Shown here piece after piece: positions 1-4,912 of a DNA stretch of 9,677 bases. The stretch's first letter is position 1, and each line of letters opens with the position of its first letter. Origin of the DNA: Rhodospirillales bacterium. GTDB lineage: Bacteria > Pseudomonadota > Alphaproteobacteria > Acetobacterales > Acetobacteraceae. The notes under the pieces are model-generated. The model worked only from the letters and a program-made list of their open reading frames with translations. It searched no databases and was not told the DNA's origin. Both the position numbers and the translations under genes were made by a program. The stretch lies in the NCBI GenBank assembly GCA_028870815.1, contig JAGWOU010000040.1, positions 1 through 9,677 on the forward strand, given 5' to 3'.

Positions 1-287
1 CCTTGTCCGAGCCCTATGAAGGCGTGCCCACCCATATCATCCCCGCGCGGGCTTACGAAAACCAGGTCTACATCGCCTATGCCAACCATTCCGGCGAGGA
101 AAACGGGCTGGGCTATATCGGGCTTTCCAATATCTGCGGGCCCGATGGCGCGCGGCTGGCCATGGCGGGCACGGGCGAGGAAATGCTGTTCGCGGAGACC
201 GACCCCGCCCATCACGAGGCGGTGCGCCAGGCCGATAAATTCATGCAAGACCGCCGCGCGGATATTTACGGCCAGCTCGCGGGCTGA
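1..287 (+). CDS. Carbon-nitrogen hydrolase (nitrilase superfamily), C-terminal fragment
   Basis: The gene enters from the left edge, so only its last ~94 codons are visible, in the frame whose first full codon is at position 3. The fragment reads like the C-terminal part of a nitrilase/amidase-superfamily enzyme. An ARAYENQVYIAYANHSG stretch is followed by a G-x-S-x-I-x-GPDG-type strand (GLSNICGPDGARLA), then an acidic stretch and a short C-terminal helix. This family hydrolyses non-peptide C-N bonds of amides, nitriles or N-carbamoyl compounds in the cytoplasm with a Glu-Lys-Cys triad. The triad cannot be checked because it should lie upstream of the window. The TTG at position 3 is almost certainly an internal codon. 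The TGA at 285-287 shares its A with the ATG of the next gene, so the two are probably translationally coupled. The family is fairly sure and the substrate unknown. Confidence 0.8.
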   Translation, partial: LSEPYEGVPTHIIPARAYENQVYIAYANHSGEENGLGYIGLSNICGPDGARLAMAGTGEEMLFAETDPAHHEAVRQADKFMQDRRADIYGQLAG

Positions 288-994
288 TGGCTACCTTCAT
301 CCTGGTGCCCGGCGCCTGGCATGGCGCCTGGTGCTGGGCGCCTCTGGTCCCCCATCTCACCCGCGCCTGGCATCAAGCCTTGACACCGGAACTGGCGGAG
401 GTGCCGCCCGGCGCCAACCCGCTGCCCCTTTGGGCATCGCAGATCGCGGCACTGGCACAGGCCCAGCCGGAGCCGCCTATTCTCCTTGGCCATAGCCGTG
501 GCGGGCTCATCATCTCGGAAGCCGCCGCCATCGCCCCGCATGCCGTCAGCCGGCTTGTGTATCTCTCCGCGTTTCTGCTCCCCGCCGGGCAAAGCATGCA
601 AACCGCCATTTCCCGGCCCGAAGCCGGGGGCGAGCCGGATTATCTCCGCCCCGCGCGCGGGCGCCGCCTCGCCGTCGCGGCGGAAACCATCATCCCCCGT
701 TTCTACAATCTGACCGAGCCTGAAACGGCGGAACACGCCGCCGCGCGCCTGCACCCGGAACCGCTGGGCACATTCTCAGCCCCCGCCACGCCGCCCCCGG
801 CACACATCCCCCGCGCCTATATCGAGTGTACCGAGGATCGTGTGGTCCCGCTCGCCCTGCAGCGCGCCATGCAGGTAGAATTGCCCTGCGCGCCGGTTCT
901 CACCCTGCCTGCGGACCACTCGCCCTTTCTCTCCATGCCGGAACAGCTTGCCCAGGCGCTTATCAGCCTGAATCTCCAGGCAAGTTTGAAATAA
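287..994 (+). CDS. Alpha/beta hydrolase (EstC/methylesterase-like)
   Basis: This 235-residue protein is a compact alpha/beta-hydrolase-fold enzyme. It opens with a short beta strand and the oxyanion-region motif PGAWHGAW (residues 8-15). The nucleophile elbow is GHSRGG, with Ser70. The likely acid is Asp184 in ECTEDRVVP and the likely base is His211 in ADHSPF. The HGAW opening, small lid and overall length fit the EstC / plant methylesterase / hydroxynitrile-lyase-like branch, which acts on small esters or cyanohydrins. The sequence does not reveal the substrate. No signal peptide is evident, so it is probably cytosolic. The start codon overlaps the stop of the upstream nitrilase-family gene by one base, which implies co-transcription and perhaps consecutive steps on an amide- or ester-containing compound (inference). 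Confidence 0.85.
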   Translation: MATFILVPGAWHGAWCWAPLVPHLTRAWHQALTPELAEVPPGANPLPLWASQIAALAQAQPEPPILLGHSRGGLIISEAAAIAPHAVSRLVYLSAFLLPAGQSMQTAISRPEAGGEPDYLRPARGRRLAVAAETIIPRFYNLTEPETAEHAAARLHPEPLGTFSAPATPPPAHIPRAYIECTEDRVVPLALQRAMQVELPCAPVLTLPADHSPFLSMPEQLAQALISLNLQASLK

Positions 995-997
995 GAA

Positions 998-1026
998 TTG
1001 AACCTGCCTGCTTCGTTCCCCATACT
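998..1026 (+). promoter_or_regulatory. Candidate sigma70 promoter for the CBS-domain gene
   Basis: A TTGAAC hexamer (998-1003) and a CATACT hexamer (1021-1026) are separated by exactly 17 bp. Each matches 4 of 6 bases of the sigma70 consensus. Transcription would begin near 1033, just before the RBS, giving a very short leader. The -10 hexamer overlaps an inverted repeat: TTCCCC at 1016-1021 and GGGGAA at 1028-1033. The promoter sits right behind the stop of the alpha/beta hydrolase, so the CBS gene may have both readthrough and its own expression. The evidence is sequence pattern only. Confidence 0.4.
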
Positions 1027-1048
1027 GGGGGAAAAAGGAGGAACGAGA

Positions 1049-1489
1049 ATGCTGATACAGGCCATTCTGAAAAGCAAACCCCCCGGATTCGTGTCGGTCA
1101 CGTCTGATCTGCCCGTCAGCGGCGTTATCGACATTCTGGCCAAGAAGGGCATTGGCGCCGTCCTCGTTGTCGAGAATGGCGAGCTGATCGGTATTTTGAG
1201 CGAGCGCGATGTCGTGCGCAGCCTTTCCCGCTGCGCCGCGCAAACCCTCACCCTCCTCGCGGCGGACCTCATGACCCGCAAGCCGATCACCGCCACGCCC
1301 GAAACCACCGTGGAACAGGCGATGGAGATGATGACTGAAGGCCATTTCCGCCATCTGCCTATCGTCGAGGACGGCCAGCTCACCGGCCTCGTCAGCATCG
1401 GAGACGTGGTGAAAGCCCGCATCGACCAAAGCCAGCATGAGGTCGACACGCTGCGCACTTACGTTTCCGGCAGCGTGCTGAACGCCTGA
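1049..1489 (+). CDS. Twin-CBS-domain regulatory protein
   Basis: This 146-residue soluble protein consists almost entirely of two CBS motifs (a Bateman module). CBS1 spans about residues 8-62 and contains GAVLVVENGELIGILSERDVVR. CBS2 spans about residues 72-128 and contains the LMTRKPITATPETTV entry and HFRHLPIVEDGQLTGLVSIGDVV. Such modules bind adenosine nucleotides (AMP, ATP or similar) and report cellular energy status, usually by dimerising or by acting on a partner protein. No catalytic domain is attached. I chose the ATG at 1049 because a near-perfect AGGAGG lies at 1036-1041 with a 7-base spacer. The frame can be opened from a TTG at 998, but that would place the RBS inside the coding region. 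Stand-alone CBS pairs of this type are common in alphaproteobacteria. The partner and ligand are unknown. Confidence 0.9.
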   Translation: MLIQAILKSKPPGFVSVTSDLPVSGVIDILAKKGIGAVLVVENGELIGILSERDVVRSLSRCAAQTLTLLAADLMTRKPITATPETTVEQAMEMMTEGHFRHLPIVEDGQLTGLVSIGDVVKARIDQSQHEVDTLRTYVSGSVLNA

Positions 1490-1541
1490 ACCGCGATTAT
1501 TTCAACCGGCGCACGGTTGTGCCCCGCACAAACCTGCGCGA

Positions 1542-1555
1542 TTGATTTGCGTCAT
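1542..1555 (+). promoter_or_regulatory. Weak FNR/FixK-like site upstream of hemA
   Basis: TTGATTTGCGTCAT matches the FNR/FixK consensus TTGAT-N4-ATCAA at 8 of 10 defined positions. The left half is perfect and the right half is degenerate (GTCAT). It lies about 67 bp before the hemA start. Oxygen control of hemA through FnrL or FixK is known in other alphaproteobacteria, so the location is sensible. A single imperfect site is weak evidence, and I found no convincing -10 at the standard distance. Confidence 0.25.
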
Positions 1556-1561
1556 TGACTC

Positions 1562-1594
1562 ATCGGCCGCCTGGGCGTTTCCCTTGCGGCCGAT
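1562..1594 (+). other. Perfect 9-bp inverted repeat in the hemA leader
   Basis: ATCGGCCGC at 1562-1570 is exactly complementary to GCGGCCGAT at 1586-1594, leaving a 15-base loop. In RNA it would form a strong GC-rich hairpin ending 27 bases before the hemA ATG. There is no following T-run, so it does not look like an intrinsic terminator of the CBS gene. It could be an mRNA-stability or translation-control element of hemA, or a dyad operator. The repeat is certain. Its function is unknown. Confidence 0.5.
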
Positions 1595-1621
1595 CATGTT
1601 ATTTGCCAGTCACGGGTTCAG

Positions 1622-2836
1622 ATGCACCAGTTTCTAAACAAATGCGATGCGGCACTGGCCGAAATTTCGGCCCAGGGGCGTTATCGCCGTTTTGTGGCGC
1701 TGGAGAAGCTGGCCGACCGCTTCCCCTATTATTCCGTCACCATGGAAGGCAAGACGCGGGACATCCTTGTTTGGTCCACCAACGACTATCTCGCCATGGG
1801 CACCGACCCGCAGGTTATCGAGGCATCCATCCAAGCCGCCCGGCGCTATGGCGCGGGGGCCGGCGGCACCCGCAACATCGCCGGCTCCTCACCCCTGCAT
1901 GTGGCGCTTGAGGAAGAACTCGCGGATCTGCATGGCAAGGATGCGGCGCTGCTTTTCACCTCCGGTTATGTCTCCAACCAGGCCAGCCTCACCGCCATCC
2001 TGAATTCCCTGCCCGATTGGCACGTGTTCTCGGACGCGCAGAACCACAATTCGATGATCGTCGGCATGAAATCCAGCCGCAACGCCACCGTTCATGTGTT
2101 CCGCCATAACGACATGGACGATCTGGAGCGTTTGCTCTGCGAAACACCAAAGGACGCGCCCAAGCTCATTGCGTTCGAGAGCGTTTATTCCATGGATGGC
2201 GACATCGCGCCGCTGGAGGAGATCTGCGACCTCGCGGACCATTACAACGCGCTCACTTATCTGGACGAAGTCCACGCCGTCGGCATGTATGGCGCCCATG
2301 GCGGCGGCGTCTCGGAACGCGATGGCGTCGCCAGCCGCATCACCATCATCGAGGGCACGCTGGCCAAGGGCTTCGGCTGCCATGGCGGCTACATCACCGG
2401 AGACTTCAAGGTGCTGGATTATATCCGCTCCGTCGCCGCCGGGTTCATCTTCACCACCGCCCTGCCGCCGCCCACCGTCGCCGCGGCCCTTGCCTCCATC
2501 AGGTTGCTGAAGCAGGACCACGCCCGCCGCGCGCTGCTGTTCAACCGCGCCGAAACGCTGAAGGCCAAATTCCGCGAAGCCGGGCTGCCGGTGATGGAGA
2601 GCAACTCCCATATCGTGCCGCTGATGATCGGCAGCGCCGCCAGGGCCACCGAGGTTTCCATGCGGCTGATCCGGGAATTCGGCATGTACGCCACCCCCAT
2701 CAACTACCCCACCGTGCCCCAGGGTACCGAACGCCTGCGCTTCACCCCCGGTCCGAAACATACGGATGAGATGATGGACAAGCTCGTCGCCGCCCTGCAA
2801 CACATTCTGCTCCCCACGGCGAACACCACCACCTGA
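1622..2836 (+). CDS. hemA: 5-aminolevulinate synthase
   Basis: This enzyme condenses glycine with succinyl-CoA to 5-aminolevulinate, CO2 and CoA, the first committed step of tetrapyrrole (haem, corrin) synthesis by the C4 route, in the cytosol with pyridoxal phosphate. The 404-residue length is normal for the bacterial family. Visible hallmarks are GRYRRFVALEKLADRFPY near the N-terminus, the STNDYLAMG segment (52-60), the glycine-rich YGAGAGGTRNIAGS run (76-89), and His142 in DAQNHNSM, the PLP-stacking residue. LDEVHAVGMYG contains Asp215, which contacts the PLP nitrogen. GTLAKGFGCHGGYI contains Lys249, the PLP Schiff-base lysine. The ATG at 1622 matches the family's usual N-terminus, but no clear Shine-Dalgarno precedes it, so translation initiation may be weak or regulated. 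It stands alone, with 132 bp upstream and 175 bp downstream, and is probably its own transcription unit. Confidence 0.97.
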   Translation: MHQFLNKCDAALAEISAQGRYRRFVALEKLADRFPYYSVTMEGKTRDILVWSTNDYLAMGTDPQVIEASIQAARRYGAGAGGTRNIAGSSPLHVALEEELADLHGKDAALLFTSGYVSNQASLTAILNSLPDWHVFSDAQNHNSMIVGMKSSRNATVHVFRHNDMDDLERLLCETPKDAPKLIAFESVYSMDGDIAPLEEICDLADHYNALTYLDEVHAVGMYGAHGGGVSERDGVASRITIIEGTLAKGFGCHGGYITGDFKVLDYIRSVAAGFIFTTALPPPTVAAALASIRLLKQDHARRALLFNRAETLKAKFREAGLPVMESNSHIVPLMIGSAARATEVSMRLIREFGMYATPINYPTVPQGTERLRFTPGPKHTDEMMDKLVAALQHILLPTANTTT

Positions 2837-3011
2837 AGCGTTCCGTAGGCGTTAACGGCTAAGCAGCGGACTCAAGGCTCGCGGTTGAGCCGAAGCGTCC
2901 CAAAACTGAGCATGCGGTAAAATACTTTTTGCCTTTCGTGATGTGCATTAAGCTTCCCTCCATGGGACAACTCCGTCCTGAACAATAAAAATCGTCATCC
3001 GGAGGAATAAG
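2837..3011. other. Intergenic region hemA-satP with small inverted repeats
   Basis: This 175-bp non-coding stretch contains two mutually exclusive small stems: CTCAA/TTGAG (2871-2875 with 2885-2889) and GGCTC/GAGCC (2876-2880 with 2887-2891). It also contains an AT-rich stem, GGTAAAA (2916-2922) with TTTTGCC (2927-2933) around a TACT loop. None has the GC-rich stem plus T-run of a clear terminator. The AT-rich stem overlaps a TAAAAT hexamer (2918-2923) that could be a -10, but there is no good -35 at the right spacing. The satP promoter probably lies here, but I cannot place it. Confidence 0.35.
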
Positions 3012-3590
3012 ATGAAGCTCGCAAATCCAGCCCCGCTCGGGCTGTTTGGTTTCGCCCTCACCACCTGGCTGCTCTGTCTGGTCAATGCCGGGTTCCTGTC
3101 CGGTGCCTCCGTGCCGCTGGTGCTGGCCATGGCTATCGCCTTTGGCGGCACCGCGCAATTCTGCGCCGGGCTCATGGAAATGGCCAAGGGCAACAGTTTC
3201 GGCTTTGTCGCCTTCTGCTCCTATGGCGCGTTTTGGTGGAGCTTCGCCCTGTTCGTGGAATTTTTCGCAAAGGGCGTTCCCCCTGCCGCAGTCGGGCAAT
3301 ATCTGCTGGCCTGGGGCGCCTTCACCTTCGCCATGTGGATCGGCACTTTCGCGCTCAACCGCGCTTTGTTCCTCATCTTCCTGGCGCTGTGGATCACCTT
3401 CGCCCTGCTCGGCCTCGCCAACCTGCTTGGCATGCCCTCACTTGGCACGCTGGGCGGCTATGGCGGGCTCGTCACCGCGCTCATCGCCTTCTATCTCGCC
3501 GCGGCTGAGATCATTAACGAGGCGCATGGCCACACGGTTCTGCCCATCGGCGCGCCGGGTGCGCGCCTCACACCCGCCCCAGCCGAGTAA
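3012..3590 (+). CDS. satP: Acetate/succinate permease, GPR1/FUN34/YaaH (SatP) family
   Basis: This 192-residue integral membrane protein carries small carboxylates such as acetate or succinate across the inner membrane, coupled to protons according to work on family members. The signature NPAPLGLFGFA lies at residues 6-16, at the mouth of the first membrane helix. About six hydrophobic helices follow: FGFALTTWLLCLVNAG, VPLVLAMAIAFGGTAQF, FGFVAFCSYGAFWWSFALFVEF, YLLAWGAFTFAMWIG, ALFLIFLALWITFALL and GGLVTALIAFYLAAAEIIN. The FGGTAQFCAGLMEM segment and the EIINE...TVLP tail are also typical. Length is normal. The ATG at 3012 has GGAGG at 3001-3005 with a 6-base spacer. A strong terminator follows, so it is probably monocistronic. 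Its position beside an acetate-kinase operon suggests a role in short-chain acid uptake or release (inference). Confidence 0.93.
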   Translation: MKLANPAPLGLFGFALTTWLLCLVNAGFLSGASVPLVLAMAIAFGGTAQFCAGLMEMAKGNSFGFVAFCSYGAFWWSFALFVEFFAKGVPPAAVGQYLLAWGAFTFAMWIGTFALNRALFLIFLALWITFALLGLANLLGMPSLGTLGGYGGLVTALIAFYLAAAEIINEAHGHTVLPIGAPGARLTPAPAE

Positions 3591-3615
3591 GCCTTCGTAC
3601 TCCCTACCCAAACTT

Positions 3616-3647
3616 ACCCGGGTACTTCGGTGCCCGGGTTTTTTCTT
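3616..3647 (+). terminator. Intrinsic terminator with c(UUCG)g tetraloop
   Basis: The arms ACCCGGGTAC (3616-3625) and GTGCCCGGGT (3630-3639) pair over 10 bp with one G-U wobble. They enclose a TTCG loop closed by a C-G pair, one of the most stable RNA tetraloops. The T-run begins at 3639 (TTTTTTCTT). It lies 26 bp after the satP stop and insulates the PHA/acetate-kinase operon from upstream transcription. Confidence 0.93.
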
Positions 3648-3723
3648 GCCGCCGCGCCAAGCTGTCCATGCCACGCATGCCAAGCTCGTATAACAGAACC
3701 TTCACACCCCCGCGCCGCCATCG

Positions 3724-3737
3724 TTGACAAAAGTCAA
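3724..3737 (+). promoter_or_regulatory. FNR/FixK/Dnr-type operator
   Basis: TTGAC-AAAA-GTCAA is a perfect 5+4+5 dyad with the TTGA-N6-TCAA core recognised by FNR/FixK/Dnr regulators of the CRP superfamily. Its centre (between 3730 and 3731) is 41.5 bp upstream of the start expected from the -10 at 3760-3765, the standard class II activator position. It is the only such element I see in the 203-bp gap behind the satP terminator, and it directly precedes the five-gene operon. The dyad is seen directly. The regulator's identity and low-oxygen control are inference. Confidence 0.7.
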
Positions 3738-3759
3738 TGCGCCGCCACGCTTGTTTTCG

Positions 3760-3772
3760 TATGGTCCGCCAT
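3760..3772 (+). promoter_or_regulatory. Candidate -10 element and start site of the PHA/acetate-kinase operon
   Basis: TATGGT at 3760-3765 matches 4 of 6 bases of the sigma70 -10, including the first three. No -35 hexamer lies 16-18 bp upstream, as expected for an activator-dependent promoter. The start would fall near 3772. That leaves about 22 bases of leader containing only the AGGAG at 3781-3785, 8 bases before the GTG start at 3794. The call depends on the spacing to the dyad at 3724-3737. Confidence 0.45.
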
Positions 3773-3793
3773 CAATGGAAAGGAGAACCGAGC

Positions 3794-4087
3794 GTGACCC
3801 AGAAAAATGCAGCCGATCCAGCCGGATTATTTTCCTTGTCGAAAGACTGGTTGGCGGCGCAACAAAATTTCCTGCCCACCGGGCGCATTTATACTCAATT
3901 CGCGGAGGCCATGCGCACCATTACCCAGGCGCAGATCACCTACGGCCAGACCGTCATGCGCGCCAACGCCGCCCTGCTCGCATCCCTCATGGAGGCCCCC
4001 GGTCAAGCGGAGGAACCCGACGGCGCCGCCGCCCGCGCCGAACGCCCCAGCCGCGCTGCCCACCGGCCAGATATGTCCGCCCCATGA
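3794..4087 (+). CDS. Small phasin-like protein, first gene of the PHA operon
   Basis: The 97-residue product is not recognised with certainty. Residues 14-66 (SKDWLAAQQNFLPTGRIYTQFAEAMRTITQAQ...MRANAALLASLME) look amphipathic and helical, rich in Ala and Gln. They resemble short phasins, the proteins that coat polyhydroxyalkanoate granules. The tail (67-97) is Ala/Pro/Arg/Glu-rich and probably disordered. There is no signal peptide or membrane segment. I chose the GTG at 3794 because AGGAG lies at 3781-3785 with an 8-base spacer. The same frame opens upstream at an ATG at 3737, but that codon lies against the putative operator and has no RBS. The stop overlaps the next ATG by four bases (ATGA), so it is coupled to the reductase gene. 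Granule association is inferred from helix character and from phaC in the same operon. A PhaC-activating accessory protein is an alternative. Confidence 0.65.
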   Translation: MTQKNAADPAGLFSLSKDWLAAQQNFLPTGRIYTQFAEAMRTITQAQITYGQTVMRANAALLASLMEAPGQAEEPDGAAARAERPSRAAHRPDMSAP

Positions 4088-4866
4088 GCGCCGCCTTGCC
4101 GGGAAGCCTTGCCGGCAAGCGCGGGCTCATTCTTGGAATCGCCAACGAGCACAGCATTGCCACCGGCTGTGCCAAGGCGTTCGCGGCGCAAGGCGCGGTC
4201 CTTGCCGCCACCTATCTGAATGAAAAGGCCAAACCCTTCGTAGCTGCGGTCACGGATCATCTCCCGTGCGAGATTTTCCTGCCCTGCGATGTTGAAGCCC
4301 CCGGCCAGCTTGAAGCCGTGTTCGACGCCGTCGCCCAACACTGGGGCAGGCTTGATTTCCTGCTGCACTCCATCGCCTTCGCCCCAGCGGCGGATTTGCA
4401 GGGCCGCGTGGTGGATTGCTCGGCCACAGGCTTCGCCCGCGCCATGGATATTTCCTGCCATTCCTTCCTGCGTGCCGCCCGCCTTGCCGAACCTTTGATG
4501 AAAGATGGCGGCGCCCTTCTGGCCATGACCTATCAGGGCTCCGAGCGCGTCATCCCCCATTACGGCCTCATGGGCCCGGTGAAGGCGGCGCTGGAAAGCG
4601 TGGTGCGCTATGTGGCCGTGGAACTCGGCCCCAAGGGCATCCGCGCCAACGCCCTTTCTCCCGGGCCTATCGCCACCCGCGCCGCCAGCGGCATCGCACA
4701 TTTCTCGGACCTGCTGGAAACCGCCACCCACGCCTCCCCGGAAAGACGGCTGGTCACCATCGAGGATTGTGGCACACTGGCCGCGTACCTGGTGAGCGAC
4801 GCAGCGCGTATGCTCACCGGCACCATCATTCCCGTCGATGGCGGGGAGCATCTGCTTGGCGTCTAA
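4084..4866 (+). CDS. fabI: FabI-type enoyl reductase (FabI2-like)
   Basis: This 260-residue SDR-fold protein has the features of FabI, the NADH-dependent enoyl-[ACP] reductase. The nucleotide-binding segment is GLILGIANEHSIATGCAKAF (14-33) and the core strand is DFLLHSIAFAP. The FabI-specific active site is MTYQGSERVIPHYGLMGPVKAAL, with Tyr150, catalytic Tyr160 and Lys167 in the Y-x6-K spacing. The substrate loop is AASGIAHF (200-207) and the C-terminus ends IIPVDGGEHLLGV. The GIANEHSIAxGCAKAF and MGPVKAALE wording resembles the second FabI paralogue that I recall beside pta-ackA genes in rhizobia, rather than the housekeeping copy. In this operon it may act on enoyl-CoA, for example crotonyl-CoA to butyryl-CoA (inference). 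The start at 4084 lies in an ATGA overlap with the upstream gene. A longer in-frame opening to 3724 has no support. Enoyl reductase activity is well supported. The carrier (ACP or CoA) is not. Confidence 0.9.
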   Translation: MSAALPGSLAGKRGLILGIANEHSIATGCAKAFAAQGAVLAATYLNEKAKPFVAAVTDHLPCEIFLPCDVEAPGQLEAVFDAVAQHWGRLDFLLHSIAFAPAADLQGRVVDCSATGFARAMDISCHSFLRAARLAEPLMKDGGALLAMTYQGSERVIPHYGLMGPVKAALESVVRYVAVELGPKGIRANALSPGPIATRAASGIAHFSDLLETATHASPERRLVTIEDCGTLAAYLVSDAARMLTGTIIPVDGGEHLLGV

Positions 4867-4879
4867 CCCGCCCGCGTAA

Positions 4880-4891
4880 GCGCATATGCGC
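4880..4891. other. Perfect 12-bp palindrome in the fabI-phaC spacer
   Basis: GCGCATATGCGC is a perfect palindrome lying between the fabI stop (4866) and the phaC RBS (AGGAG, 4900-4904). In RNA it could form only a 4-bp stem with an ATAT loop, so a DNA-binding site is as plausible as a hairpin. PhaR-type regulators bind TGC-rich dyads near pha genes in other alphaproteobacteria, but this sequence is not their standard motif. It may simply be chance. Confidence 0.3.
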
Positions 4892-4912
4892 AACCGAACA
4901 GGAGCTTTCTGA

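Noticed and set aside
998..1048. TTG start extending the CBS protein by 17 residues
   Set aside because: The perfect AGGAGG at 1036-1041 serves the ATG at 1049, and the extension overlaps the putative promoter.
1562..1594. Terminator for the CBS gene
   Set aside because: The stem is strong but the loop is long and no T-run follows, so I list it as a leader element instead.
1889..2803. Long minus-strand open frame opposite hemA (304 codons)
   Set aside because: It is a codon-bias shadow of hemA with no family features and no RBS.
3724..3729. TTGACA as a consensus sigma70 -35 element
   Set aside because: No acceptable -10 lies 16-18 bp downstream, since that stretch is GC-rich. TATGGT is 30 bp away. 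The FNR-type dyad explains the sequence better.
3724..4083. N-terminal extension of the FabI frame (a 380-residue reading)
   Set aside because: The extension covers the putative promoter and the phasin-like gene, is low-complexity Arg/His-rich, and lacks FabI similarity. The ATG at 4084 fits the family N-terminus.
4003..4893. Long minus-strand open frame opposite fabI (296 codons)
   Set aside because: This is a Gly/Ala/Asp/His-rich shadow typical of GC-rich DNA, lying antisense to a clear enzyme gene.
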